A stretch of 64,000 bases of DNA from the NCBI RefSeq assembly GCF_030817055.1, contig NZ_JAUSYV010000001.1, positions 830,001 to 894,000 on the forward strand, given 5' to 3'. A program made the position numbers and the translations under genes. The DNA is from Bacillus sp. V2I10 (GTDB taxonomy: Bacteria > Bacillota > Bacilli > Bacillales > Bacillaceae). The notes beneath the pieces are model-generated. The model had not been told where the DNA came from, searched no databases, and saw nothing but the letters and a program-made list of their open reading frames with translations. This document shows positions 51,566-58,930 of the stretch, piece after piece. Positions within the stretch are counted from its first letter, which is position 1. Every line of letters begins with the position of its first letter.

Positions 51566-51687
51566 AAACACCTTATAGCTTTCCTTTTAATTCGAAAATG
51601 ATCATTAATTTACCAATTATATTTTCCCTCTCTTATCACACAATAAAAATGTCTACAAATGTAATTGTATGACAAGGAGGATACAGG

Positions 51688-52020
51688 ATGAACAATTTTC
51701 AAATGCTTTCTTCAATCTTTAGAGGTGGAAGAAGAAATAATATCTTACTCGGTATGTTTAAAAGAAATCGAAATAATGGTACCAGGCTTATGCTTCCCCT
51801 GTTAGGAGCAGCCATACTTGGGATAATAGGAAGTCGGAATACACAAGTTAGACAACAAGTTCGAAATGGATATAGAAAGGTTCAAAATACTGTGGGAAAT
51901 ATGCAAAATACTATACAAAATAGAAATTCCCTTCAAAGTAACAACTTCAATTTAGCCAATGCAGAATTCAGTGAAGAATTAGTTCCAGATACCACAAAAA
52001 CATATAACTCAAAAGATTAA
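51688..52020 (+). CDS. Small protein with one hydrophobic helix, unknown
   Basis: This 110-residue protein has a basic N-terminus (RGGRRNN, KRNRNN), one hydrophobic segment LMLPLLGAAILGIIG (about residues 34-48), and then a Gln/Asn-rich region with a regular VRQQVRNGYRKVQNTVGNMQNTIQN pattern. AAGGAGG ribosome site. No family recognised; the layout resembles small single-pass spore- or membrane-associated proteins such as YtxH-like ones, but no homology is claimed. Confidence 0.65.
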   Translation: MNNFQMLSSIFRGGRRNNILLGMFKRNRNNGTRLMLPLLGAAILGIIGSRNTQVRQQVRNGYRKVQNTVGNMQNTIQNRNSLQSNNFNLANAEFSEELVPDTTKTYNSKD

Positions 52021-52058
52021 GTGATTTTTTCACAAAAACTTGGATAAGTTATTATGCT

Positions 52059-52090
52059 GTCCTTAGATGGAAGACTTTCCATCTAAGGAC
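52059..52090. repeat. Perfect 14-bp inverted repeat with 4-nt loop
   Basis: GTCCTTAGATGGAA-GACT-TTCCATCTAAGGAC. There is no T tract on either side, so it is not a standard terminator. The rest of 52021-52371 has no gene. Confidence 0.8.
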
Positions 52091-52371
52091 CTATTATCGG
52101 GTTAATTTCAGTGAGGTCAAATTCAGTTGCCAAAGACTTATTACTATGGCAAACATGTAGCTCCAGCAATAATAATTTTTAAGGTGACTGTCACTAATAT
52201 TCGCCACAGCCTAAAAAGCCCTTTTAACAAGTGGAATTAAAAAAATATGAGGAAGTAAATCAAACCAATTGAAGTTCTCTATCTAATTGTATAAATTCAT
52301 TTTATGTAGCAAATCTTAGTAGTAAGACATTATTATGTCATACATATTCATTAAAAAGGAAGGTTAGAAAA

Positions 52372-52527
52372 ATGTACGATGGCAAATTATTTTATTCAAG
52401 CACCGTTCGTAAAAGGAACAGCAGCAATGAAAGAGAACATAGTTTTACAAACCCAATAATACACAGAGAAATTCACGGAGATAAAGTGTATGTACCCTTA
52501 AACTTGGAACGTGTTTGGAATAATTAA
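52372..52527 (+). CDS. Small protein, 51 residues, unknown
   Basis: ATG after AAAAGGAAGG, frame MYDGKLFYSSTVRKRNS to LNLERVWNN, then TAA and a terminator-like hairpin 5 bp later. The combination of ribosome site, coding-like composition and terminator supports a real gene. The sequence is hydrophilic, without Cys or a membrane segment. No family recognised. Confidence 0.55.
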   Translation: MYDGKLFYSSTVRKRNSSNEREHSFTNPIIHREIHGDKVYVPLNLERVWNN

Positions 52528-52531
52528 TAAA

Positions 52532-52560
52532 GCCCATCTCTTAATCGAGAGGGCATTTTT
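52532..52560 (+). terminator. Terminator after the 51-residue ORF
   Basis: GCCC-A-TCTC / GAGA-GGGC stem with ATTTTT tail. Confidence 0.65.
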
Positions 52561-52632
52561 GATTTAGTCAGCAATCTGAGTTTCTGCCTAAAGGTAAATA
52601 TGAGTTACATATTTGATGAAATGGGATAAAGA

Positions 52633-52926
52633 TTGAAAATAACATTCTTTTCTTTGAATCCCGGAATGCTGGGAAGGATTAAAGAAACTTGTCAATTGTT
52701 AAGAAACAATGATGAGTGCTCTATTTGCACATTATTAAAAATCAACACAAAAAGATCAAGGATAAAAAACATTAATGAAGAATTTATCTATTATAAAAGT
52801 CTGCAAGTGTTAGATAATTTTATTGGAGCAGTTGAGAAAGAAGTGTTTCAGAAGATACATTATAAGTCCTTAAAAATCTGTCAACTGAATAAGACACAGC
52901 GCGAAAGTATGATGTTTAAACGTTAA
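52633..52926 (+). CDS. Hypothetical protein, 97 residues
   Basis: TTG-start frame MKITFFSLNPGMLGRIKET, with a CSIC pair near residue 29 and Lys/Arg-rich middle. Only GGGAT stands near the start as a ribosome site. No family recognised. It could be a truncated gene; high AT makes an open frame of this length possible by chance. Confidence 0.35.
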   Translation: MKITFFSLNPGMLGRIKETCQLLRNNDECSICTLLKINTKRSRIKNINEEFIYYKSLQVLDNFIGAVEKEVFQKIHYKSLKICQLNKTQRESMMFKR

Positions 52927-53051
52927 TCGAGTAATTATTAACAGTTTCAGCTATTTGGATAATCAACACGCGTGAAATAAAAGAGCTGATGGGTAATCAT
53001 GAAAAATGTCATCCTTTAAATTCCTCTTTACAGAGCTAGCACGTACTTGTG

Positions 53052-53195
53052 TTATCCTTTAATTCCCTCTAACCACTCTGAATAGCAAACATAACAAAGT
53101 GATTTTTCATGTTCATCTTGATCTTTTAAAAATGAAACGTGATACACTTTTCCTTCTTCAATCTCGTAATCGCAACAAAAGCATTGATCCGTCAT
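53052..53195 (-). CDS. 47-residue Cys-rich (zinc-ribbon-like) protein
   Basis: Minus-strand ATG after AGAAAGGAGATTAC (strong ribosome site). The frame MTDQCFCCDYEIEEGKVY ... SLCYVCYSEWLEGIKG has two Cys clusters, CFCC near residue 5 and CYVC near residue 34, spaced as in small zinc-binding ribbons. Acidic, cytoplasmic. No named family is recognised. Tiny genes of this kind are easily missed by length filters; the ribosome site and Cys pairs make it credible. Confidence 0.7.
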   Translation of the reverse strand: MTDQCFCCDYEIEEGKVYHVSFLKDQDEHEKSLCYVCYSEWLEGIKG

Positions 53196-53353
53196 TTTTG
53201 TAATCTCCTTTCTGGGCTGGTTTTTCAATTATATTTTTTGAAGTTTAAGCCAAAACTAAACTTGTAGTTTTATCCAGTTGGCTATATACGACTGATTTTG
53301 TTACAAATCGAGGAAAAGCCTCCTGACTTATCATTAAGGAGGATAAGTATATA

Positions 53354-53440
53354 TTAAGCAAATGCTTTTTTAATAGCATCCTTCAAACCGTCTAATAAAA
53401 TTTTGGTGTATCGTACTTTTAATTCCACTTTGTTATTCAT
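53354..53440 (-). CDS. Possible 28-residue peptide, doubtful
   Basis: MNNKVELKVRYTKILLDGLK ... AIKKAFA, an amphipathic Lys-rich frame without a good ribosome site, in the otherwise gene-free 53196-53544. It could be the tail of a lost gene. Confidence 0.2.
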   Translation of the reverse strand: MNNKVELKVRYTKILLDGLKDAIKKAFA

Positions 53441-53544
53441 TTTTGTGCCTATAATGTTATATCCACAAATACGAACATTATATTTATTAACGAAAAAAGC
53501 AGTTTAATTTTTAACTTATAAATTCAAGCAGGGAGGTTCCATCG

Positions 53545-54180
53545 ATGAGAAAAGTGTTATTTTTTGCAATAATATATGGAGTCATTCTCCTTACAGCCTT
53601 TTATTATAGAGAAATACTGCTTAAATGGCTGAATGACACTGATTTTTCACAAATTCCTTTTATGTTTTTTCTATCGGTAGTGTTAAGTGTTGTTCCTATT
53701 ATTCCATTTTCAGTTTTTGCTGGAATGATGGGAGCAAAATATGGGATTTGGATTGGAAGTATGATTAACTGGTTTGGCACGGTAGGAGCCGCAATAATCT
53801 TTTTTGTTTTGGCACGTTATTTTTTTATTAATGAATTTAAACAATATGTGAGTCGCTTTAAAGGTTTTGAAAAATTGAATAGTATTATTAATCGGAGTTC
53901 TTTTATAACCGTATTGTTGGCACGGCTTATTTATATCATCCCTCCTCCGGTAATCAACATCTATTCTGGCCTAAGCTCTATGTCATTTAAAACATATTTT
54001 TTTGCAACTGCCATTGGTCAGATTCCTGCAATGATCGTTTACGCCTTTTTAGGAAGTCAATTATTTACTTCTGTTCAAACATTTGTGCAAGGTCTTGTTT
54101 TATACTTAGGATTTATTCTAGTCGTTTTGTTGATTTACCGAAAATGGCTTAAAGGAAAGTCAAATGTTGCTTTAGAGTAA
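53545..54180 (+). CDS. TVP38/TMEM64 (VTT/DedA-like) membrane protein
   Basis: This 211-residue protein has about six hydrophobic segments and the family's signature region FSVFAGMMGAKYGIWIGSMINWFGTVGAAIIFFVLARYF (helix-Gly-helix). RLIYIIPPPVINIYSGLSSM, with its Arg and Pro-Pro, follows. Members are lipid scramblase-like or undecaprenyl-phosphate-related transporters in some lineages; the role here is unknown. Ribosome site GGGAGGT. Possibly a single-gene unit. Confidence 0.88.
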   Translation: MRKVLFFAIIYGVILLTAFYYREILLKWLNDTDFSQIPFMFFLSVVLSVVPIIPFSVFAGMMGAKYGIWIGSMINWFGTVGAAIIFFVLARYFFINEFKQYVSRFKGFEKLNSIINRSSFITVLLARLIYIIPPPVINIYSGLSSMSFKTYFFATAIGQIPAMIVYAFLGSQLFTSVQTFVQGLVLYLGFILVVLLIYRKWLKGKSNVALE

Positions 54181-54639
54181 AAAATATAAAAGGTAATGTT
54201 AGCTCAGGAGGAAAGGAGTGAATAGAACAAAAGTAATGGTTTATTTCGATTTAGATTCCTTCACCATTATTTTATGATAATCTCCCTTGTTTCAAGGTTT
54301 TCACTCAATTTCTTTCACTACCTCGGTGGCGTTAGTTTAAGATCAAACTGTCTTATGGCAGCTTTTTTCTTTCTTCGATTTATCCGGAAGTTTAATGGAA
54401 TAAGACTAACTAAATTTAAGGTGACCTGACGAAAAGGGTCACTTTTTTTATATAGTCGCAGGTGATTATTGTTTTTCTCCAAATGGGTAAGCTTGTTCGA
54501 CTAGAATATATTTGGTTTTCAAATGGTGATTAAATTAGGATTTATAGATGTCAACTAGGGGTTGCGGGGTATTGCAACTACAGTTATGCTGCTTGAGTAT
54601 TTTTAGAAGACGTAATGGGTTATAAAGGGTCAGATTTTC
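54181..54639. other. Gene-free stretch with one terminator-like hairpin
   Basis: No supported gene. GTGACC-TGACGAAAAG-GGTCAC followed by T7 at 54421-54449 is a clear plus-strand terminator with no gene end immediately before it. Confidence 0.55.
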
Positions 54640-54760
54640 GGATAGTTTCCAGAAAGGGACTTTTACTTCCCGGAATGTCTCTTTTACTAGCGGGAACCGG
54701 ATAAATACTTGCCGGTTTGGAAAAAACACTTTCTTTTTTACCTGATACTTCCTAAATATC
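54640..54760. repeat. Degenerate TACTT array, 21-bp phasing
   Basis: CTTTTACT at 54660 and 54681, TAAATACT at 54702, AAAACACT at 54723 and GATACT at 54744 are 21 bp apart, with CCGG or GCGGGAAC-like spacers. The minus-strand ORF over it (54535-54777) shows seven-residue periodicity for this reason and is probably not a protein. Confidence 0.65.
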
Positions 54761-54902
54761 AACGCTGTTAACCACACTGCCTCTTATTTCTGTTCAAATC
54801 TCTTTTACCGTTTGAAATTTCGACTCCCATCTGTTTAAATCCGAAATTCGGCAACCTCATTTTTGAGACAACAATTGAAAGAAAAAAATGCATCTAAGTT
54901 TG

Positions 54903-54931
54903 TTGACAAAATACCCATAAGGGTATAATAT
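54903..54931 (+). promoter_or_regulatory. Promoter of the sulfur cluster
   Basis: TTGACA at 54903 with TATAAT at 54924 (15-bp spacer) or TAATAT at 54926 (17-bp). The operator at 54911-54926 fills the spacer. Confidence 0.75.
54911..54926. promoter_or_regulatory. CstR-type operator 1
   Basis: ATACCC-ATAA-GGGTAT, a perfect palindrome of TACCC-N4-GGGTA form, as described for CsoR-like sulfurtransferase repressors (CstR). It lies between the -35 and -10 of the first gene. Confidence 0.85.
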
Positions 54932-54979
54932 GAATCTTGTTCACATCCATCCCTTATCAGGGAATCGTGGAGGGTATAG

Positions 54980-55336
54980 ATGATTTATTTCATTACAAGT
55001 ATAATAGTACTTACATTTATTTTTATATATAATCGGTATTTTCCGGTACGGGGAATCCGCTGCAGCAATATGCCAGAACAGGAATTGGGCAAAATAGATG
55101 TTGTAGACTTAAGAGACTACAATGAGTCATATAAAGATCCGATTCCTGGTGCAATGAATATTCCAATTGCTTATTTAAACAGATACTACATGGAAATTCG
55201 TCATAAGAATATCCATGTGATTGCGTCGGATCGGGTGCAAATAAATTTTGGCATTCGCTTGCTGAAGCAAAAAGGGTTTCAGGTCACTGGATGTACGATT
55301 GCAAATAAAGAATGTGCTGAGATGAATTCGGCATAA
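54980..55336 (+). CDS. Membrane-anchored rhodanese-like protein lacking the catalytic Cys
   Basis: This 118-residue protein has one N-terminal transmembrane helix (about 1-17) and a rhodanese fold: VVDLRDYNESYKDPIPGAMNIPIAYL is the CH2A-like start. Where active rhodaneses have V-x-x-C-x-x-G, this one reads HVIASDRVQ, so the persulfide-carrying Cys is missing. Two other Cys occur near the C-terminus (GCTIANKEC). First gene of the CstR-controlled cluster, with a good promoter. Probably a non-catalytic binding or sensing member; function unknown. Confidence 0.75.
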   Translation: MIYFITSIIVLTFIFIYNRYFPVRGIRCSNMPEQELGKIDVVDLRDYNESYKDPIPGAMNIPIAYLNRYYMEIRHKNIHVIASDRVQINFGIRLLKQKGFQVTGCTIANKECAEMNSA

Positions 55337-55355
55337 ATGAAAGGAGAGTCATAAA

Positions 55356-55616
55356 ATGGAGTACAATGATCAAATGAAAAACCGAGTAAAGCGTATTGAA
55401 GGCCAGCTAAGAGGCATATTGCGCATGATGGAAGAAGAAAAAGAATGTAAAGATGTTATTACACAGCTCTCTGCAACAAGAGCGGCCATTGACCGTACAA
55501 TTGGAGTTGTTGTCAGCTCAAACTTGGTTGAATGTGTACGTGCCGCCAATGAAGAAGGCGAAAACACAGAAGAACTTGTAAAACAAGCAGTAAATCTGCT
55601 TGTACGAAGCAGATAA
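55356..55616 (+). CDS. cstR: CstR-type persulfide-sensing repressor (CsoR/RcnR family)
   Basis: This 86-residue helical protein carries KNRVKRIEGQLRGILRMMEE at the N-terminus, Cys31 in KECKDVITQLSA and Cys60 in SNLVECVRAA. Copper-sensing CsoR uses Cys-His-Cys; here the His position (four residues before the second Cys) is Asn (SSNLVEC). Loss of the metal-binding His with retention of two Cys is the mark of CstR, which releases DNA when the pair forms di- to tetrasulfide links. AAAGGAGAG ribosome site. It should repress the four operators in this cluster, including its own promoter. Confidence 0.88.
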   Translation: MEYNDQMKNRVKRIEGQLRGILRMMEEEKECKDVITQLSATRAAIDRTIGVVVSSNLVECVRAANEEGENTEELVKQAVNLLVRSR

Positions 55617-55656
55617 AATAAAAGGGTTGACACCCTCTTTATTTTTACTCAGTATT

Positions 55657-55672
55657 ATACCCATAGGGGTAA
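55657..55672. promoter_or_regulatory. CstR-type operator 2
   Basis: TACCC-ATAG-GGGTA between cstR and the first tusA-like gene. A TTGACA at 55627 upstream suggests a second promoter here. Confidence 0.8.
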
Positions 55673-55700
55673 ATGTAATAATGGAAGGGAGGTAAAAGAA

Positions 55701-55949
55701 GTGAATATTGATAAGGTTTTAAATGCAAAAGGATTATCATGTCCAATGCCGATCGTCAAAACAAAAAAAGCGATGGCTGAGCTTGAAACAGGCAAAATCA
55801 TAGAAGTTCATACAACCGATAAAGGCGCCAAGAATGATTTAACAGCCTGGGCTGCTGCAATAGGAAATGAAATGGTTGATATGAAAGAAGAAGACAATGT
55901 TTTTGTTTTTTATATAAAAAAGGATAAACAAGGAGGAATTTCAACATGA
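55701..55949 (+). CDS. TusA-like sulfur carrier protein
   Basis: This 82-residue protein has the core motif GLSCPMPIVKTKKAM with the persulfide Cys in CPMP (about residue 14), then TDKGAKNDLTAWA and a final beta strand, the compact TusA fold. It hands sulfane sulfur between rhodanese and DsrE partners. GTG start with GGGAGGT upstream; ends in a 4-bp overlap with the dsrE-like gene. One of three closely similar TusA modules in this cluster. Confidence 0.9.
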   Translation: MNIDKVLNAKGLSCPMPIVKTKKAMAELETGKIIEVHTTDKGAKNDLTAWAAAIGNEMVDMKEEDNVFVFYIKKDKQGGIST

Positions 55950-56425
55950 CTGAAACAAAAAAAACAACAATCGTTCTATTCAGCGGTGATTACGATAAAG
56001 CGATGGCTGCTTATATTATTGCAAATGGTGCAGCTGCTTACGATCATAAAGTAACTATCTTTCACACATTCTGGGGATTAAATGCTCTTCGAAAAGATGA
56101 ACCTATTACCGTTAAAAAAGGCTTCATGGAAAAGATGTTTGGAAAAATGATGCCAAGAGGCACAGATAAAATGGGGCTTTCAAAGATGAATTTTGCCGGA
56201 ATGGGTCCTAAGATGATTAAAGATGTGATGAAAAAACACAATGCGATTCCTCTTCCCAAGCTTATCGAAATGGCACAAGAACAGGACATTAAGCTTGTTG
56301 CATGTACGATGACAATGGATCTGCTTGGACTGCAGGAAAAAGAACTTTTAGATAATATTGAGTATGCGGGTGTTGCTGCTTATTTAGCGGATGCAGAAGA
56401 CGGCAATGTAAACCTGTTTATCTAA
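55946..56425 (+). CDS. DsrE/DsrF-like sulfur-relay protein
   Basis: This 159-residue protein has N-terminal TTIVLFSGDYDKAMAAYIIANGAAAYDHKVTIFHTFWGLNAL, a basic middle region (MPRGTDKMGLSKMNFAGMGPKM) and the C-terminal conserved Cys in LVACTMTMDLLGLQEKEL. This is the DsrE2/DsrE-like arrangement found next to TusA and rhodanese genes. It likely passes persulfide sulfur within the cluster. The Met-rich central stretch could contact the membrane. Overlaps the upstream tusA-like gene. Confidence 0.87.
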   Translation: MTETKKTTIVLFSGDYDKAMAAYIIANGAAAYDHKVTIFHTFWGLNALRKDEPITVKKGFMEKMFGKMMPRGTDKMGLSKMNFAGMGPKMIKDVMKKHNAIPLPKLIEMAQEQDIKLVACTMTMDLLGLQEKELLDNIEYAGVAAYLADAEDGNVNLFI

Positions 56426-56452
56426 GATAAACCCAGAAAGGCGTGAATATGT

Positions 56453-56812
56453 TTGGAAATTGTTAATTATATTCTGATTGGTTCGCTTCTGCTTTTCATT
56501 ATCAAGCGTTTCATTCCTGCAAAAGGAATTAAGACGATTTCAGCAGAGCAGCTTAAGTCCGAATTAAAGAATAAAAACAAACAGCTTATTGATGTGCGAA
56601 CACCTGGAGAGTATAAAGGGAATCATCTAAAAGGATTTACAAATATTCCTCTTCATCAATTATCACAAAAAGCAAATCAGCTTTCTAAGGATAAAGAGGT
56701 TATCGTCATCTGCCAGAGCGGAATGAGAAGTCAAAAAGCAAGCAGAATACTGAAAAAGTTAGGATTTGAAGCGGTAACAAACGTTAAAGGCGGCATGAAC
56801 GCCTGGAATTAA
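56453..56812 (+). CDS. Membrane-anchored rhodanese
   Basis: This 119-residue protein has one N-terminal transmembrane helix (about 5-18) then a complete rhodanese domain: LIDVRTPGEYKGNHLKGFTNIPLHQL, catalytic Cys in VICQSGMRS (about residue 88) and GGMNAW at the end. It should carry persulfide at the inner membrane face. TTG start, with AAAGGCGTG upstream. It is the intact counterpart of the Cys-less protein at 54980. Confidence 0.88.
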   Translation: MEIVNYILIGSLLLFIIKRFIPAKGIKTISAEQLKSELKNKNKQLIDVRTPGEYKGNHLKGFTNIPLHQLSQKANQLSKDKEVIVICQSGMRSQKASRILKKLGFEAVTNVKGGMNAWN

Positions 56813-56825
56813 GGAGGAAACGAAC

Positions 56826-57113
56826 ATGAAACAATTGACTGCAAAAGAAGCAGAAAATGCTTTAGATTCTTTAAATGTCATTGATGTGCGTGAAGCAGAT
56901 GAAGCAGCATCAGGGAAAATCCCTGGAGCAGTGAACATTCCATTGGGCCTGTTAGAGTTCCGCATGCATGAGCTTGATAAATCAAAGGAATATACAATGG
57001 TCTGCCGTTCTGGAGGAAGAAGCGGACGTGCCGCACAATTTCTTGAAGGCCAAGGTTTTAAGGTCATTAATATGACAGGCGGCATGCTTGAATGGGATGG
57101 GAAAACGGAATAA
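56826..57113 (+). CDS. Soluble single-domain rhodanese
   Basis: This 95-residue protein has IDVREADEAASGKIPGAVNIPLGLL, catalytic Cys in VCRSGGRSGRA (about residue 62) and GGMLEW. No membrane segment or fusion. AAGGAGGAA ribosome site, 13 bp after the previous rhodanese gene. Likely thiosulfate or persulfide sulfurtransferase feeding the TusA proteins. Confidence 0.9.
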   Translation: MKQLTAKEAENALDSLNVIDVREADEAASGKIPGAVNIPLGLLEFRMHELDKSKEYTMVCRSGGRSGRAAQFLEGQGFKVINMTGGMLEWDGKTE

Positions 57114-57131
57114 ATTTTTTTACTTTAAAAT

Positions 57132-57147
57132 ATACCCCAGCAGGTAA
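57132..57147. promoter_or_regulatory. CstR-type operator 3
   Basis: TACCC-CAGC-AGGTA, one mismatch from the palindrome, 17 bp before the TusA-rhodanese fusion gene. The preceding T-rich TTTTTTTACT...AAAATATACC sequence is also found at operator 4. Confidence 0.7.
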
Positions 57148-57163
57148 ATAGGAGGAGTTATTC

Positions 57164-57730
57164 ATGATCTCATTAAAAACGGATATCACATTAGATGCAA
57201 AAGGGCTTGCATGTCCAATGCCAATCGTAAAAACGAAAAAAGCAATGCAGGATTTAGAAGAAGGCCAGGTTCTTATGATTCTTGCAACAGATAAAGGGTC
57301 AAAGGCTGATTTAAAAGCATGGGCAGGAAGTTCAGGTCACCAGTATTTAGGCACGATTGAAGATGGAGACGTCTTAAAGCATTATTTAAGAAAGTCATCA
57401 AGCGAAGAAACGATTGAAAGAAAGTATCCAAATGTAAGCAGCAATGGGGAGCTTGAACAGAAGCTTGAAGAAGGTAACATTGTCGTACTCGACGTTCGTG
57501 AAGCAGCGGAATATGTATTTCATCACATTCCAAATGCCATCTCGATTCCGCTTGGAGAACTTGAAGACCGTTTGAACGAGTTAAATAAAGAAGATGAAAT
57601 CTACGTAGTATGCCGTACAGGAAGCAGAAGTGATTTTGCAGCTCAAAATCTTGCTGACAATGGATTTACGAACGTAGTGAATGTTGTGCCGGGCATGAGC
57701 GAATGGTCTGGAAAAACGGAAAATATGTAA
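57164..57730 (+). CDS. TusA-rhodanese fusion protein
   Basis: This 188-residue two-domain protein has TusA (about 5-80, LDAKGLACPMPIVKTKKAM with carrier Cys) joined by a short linker to a rhodanese (about 95-185, VVLDVREAAEYVFHHIPNAISIPLGEL, catalytic Cys in VVCRTGSRSDFA). The fusion places donor and acceptor Cys in one chain, direct support for sulfur passing from rhodanese to TusA in this system. GGAGGAG ribosome site. It has its own upstream operator. Confidence 0.92.
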   Translation: MISLKTDITLDAKGLACPMPIVKTKKAMQDLEEGQVLMILATDKGSKADLKAWAGSSGHQYLGTIEDGDVLKHYLRKSSSEETIERKYPNVSSNGELEQKLEEGNIVVLDVREAAEYVFHHIPNAISIPLGELEDRLNELNKEDEIYVVCRTGSRSDFAAQNLADNGFTNVVNVVPGMSEWSGKTENM

Positions 57731-57754
57731 TAATAAATTTTTTTTACTGAAAAT

Positions 57755-57770
57755 ATACCGTAGGGGGTAA
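57755..57770. promoter_or_regulatory. CstR-type operator 4
   Basis: TACCG-TAGG-GGGTA (one mismatch), 7-20 bp before the rhodanese-MBL gene. The right half overlaps its ribosome site (AGGGGGT), so binding could also affect a leader transcript or promoter close by. Confidence 0.7.
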
Positions 57771-57776
57771 AATAAG

Positions 57777-58904
57777 ATGACTTTACAAGCTATGACCGCA
57801 AAAGAAGTAACACAAAAAGTGTTTAACAAATTACCCTTATTTATTTTGGATGTGCGCAACGAAAGAGATTTTCAGGATTGGAAAATCGAAGGTGAAAACT
57901 TCAGCTATTTGAATGTCCCTTATTTTGATTTGCTTGATGGAGTAGAAGAAATTATAGGAAGCATTCCGGAGGATCAAGAAGTGTTAGTTGTATGTGCGAA
58001 AGAAGGATCATCCATTATGGTAGGCGAAATGCTTGCAGAGGAAGGGCTGTCTGTTTCTTATCTAAAGGGCGGAATGAAAGCCTGGAGTGAGCATTTAGAG
58101 CCTGTGAAAGTTGGAGATTTAAAGGAAGGCGGCGAAATTTATCAATTCGTCCGCATCGGCAAAGGCTGTCTTTCTTACATGATCATCTCTAATGATGAAG
58201 CGGCAGTTATTGATTCTGCGCGGATGACAGACGTTTACCTTGATTTTGCAAAGGAAAAGGGTGCAGCAATTAAGCATGTTTTTGACACGCATCTTCATGC
58301 CGATCATATTTCAGGCGGCAGAATCATCGCTGAAAAAACGAATGCAGCATACTGGCTGCCTCCTAAAGATGCAGGAGAAGTGACATTTGAATACAAGCCA
58401 TTAGAAGGCGGAACAGATGTAACAATCGGCAGCACAACAATTAACATTCATGCTTTATATTCTCCTGGCCACACAATTGGATCTACATCCTTTGTGATTG
58501 ATGAGAAGTTCCTGCTTTCAGGAGATATCTTATTCATTGATTCAATTGGAAGACCTGATCTTGCAGGCATGGCAGAAGACTGGGTGGGAGATTTGAGAGA
58601 AAGTCTTTATACCCGCTATAAAGAGCTGTCTGAAGAGTTAATTGTTCTTCCGGCACATTTTATGATTATTGAAGAATTGAATGATGATGGCGGTGTTTCT
58701 GAAAAATTGGGAGTCCTGTTTGCAAAGAACCACGGTTTGAACATTGAAGACGAAAACGAATTTAGAAAGCTTGTCACTGAGAATTTACCGCCTCAGCCAA
58801 ATGCTTATCAGGAAATCCGTGAAACAAATATTGGGAAAATCAATCCTGATGAAGAAAAACAGCGTGAAATGGAAATTGGACCAAATCGCTGTGCAGTACG
58901 TTAA
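57777..58904 (+). CDS. Rhodanese-MBL fusion, persulfide-dioxygenase-like
   Basis: This 375-residue protein has an N-terminal rhodanese (about 1-105, FILDVRNERDFQDWKI, catalytic-type Cys in VVCAKEGSS). A metallo-beta-lactamase domain follows (about 110-375) with FDTHLHADHISGG, YSPGHTIGS, LLSGDILFIDSIGRPDLAG and VLPAHF. The GRPDLAG and THLHADH motifs are those of ETHE1/persulfide dioxygenases, which oxidise thiol persulfides to sulfite. In staphylococcal CstB the rhodanese lies after the MBL domain; here it is before. Sulfite made could leave through the TauE exporter downstream. Confidence 0.88.
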   Translation: MTLQAMTAKEVTQKVFNKLPLFILDVRNERDFQDWKIEGENFSYLNVPYFDLLDGVEEIIGSIPEDQEVLVVCAKEGSSIMVGEMLAEEGLSVSYLKGGMKAWSEHLEPVKVGDLKEGGEIYQFVRIGKGCLSYMIISNDEAAVIDSARMTDVYLDFAKEKGAAIKHVFDTHLHADHISGGRIIAEKTNAAYWLPPKDAGEVTFEYKPLEGGTDVTIGSTTINIHALYSPGHTIGSTSFVIDEKFLLSGDILFIDSIGRPDLAGMAEDWVGDLRESLYTRYKELSEELIVLPAHFMIIEELNDDGGVSEKLGVLFAKNHGLNIEDENEFRKLVTENLPPQPNAYQEIRETNIGKINPDEEKQREMEIGPNRCAVR

Positions 58905-58930
58905 TTCAAAATAAGAGGAGGAATTCAGAG

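Noticed and set aside
54535..54777. 80-codon minus-strand ORF with heptapeptide periodicity
   Set aside because: Periodicity is explained by the underlying 21-bp DNA repeat; no ribosome site, and composition differs from neighbours.
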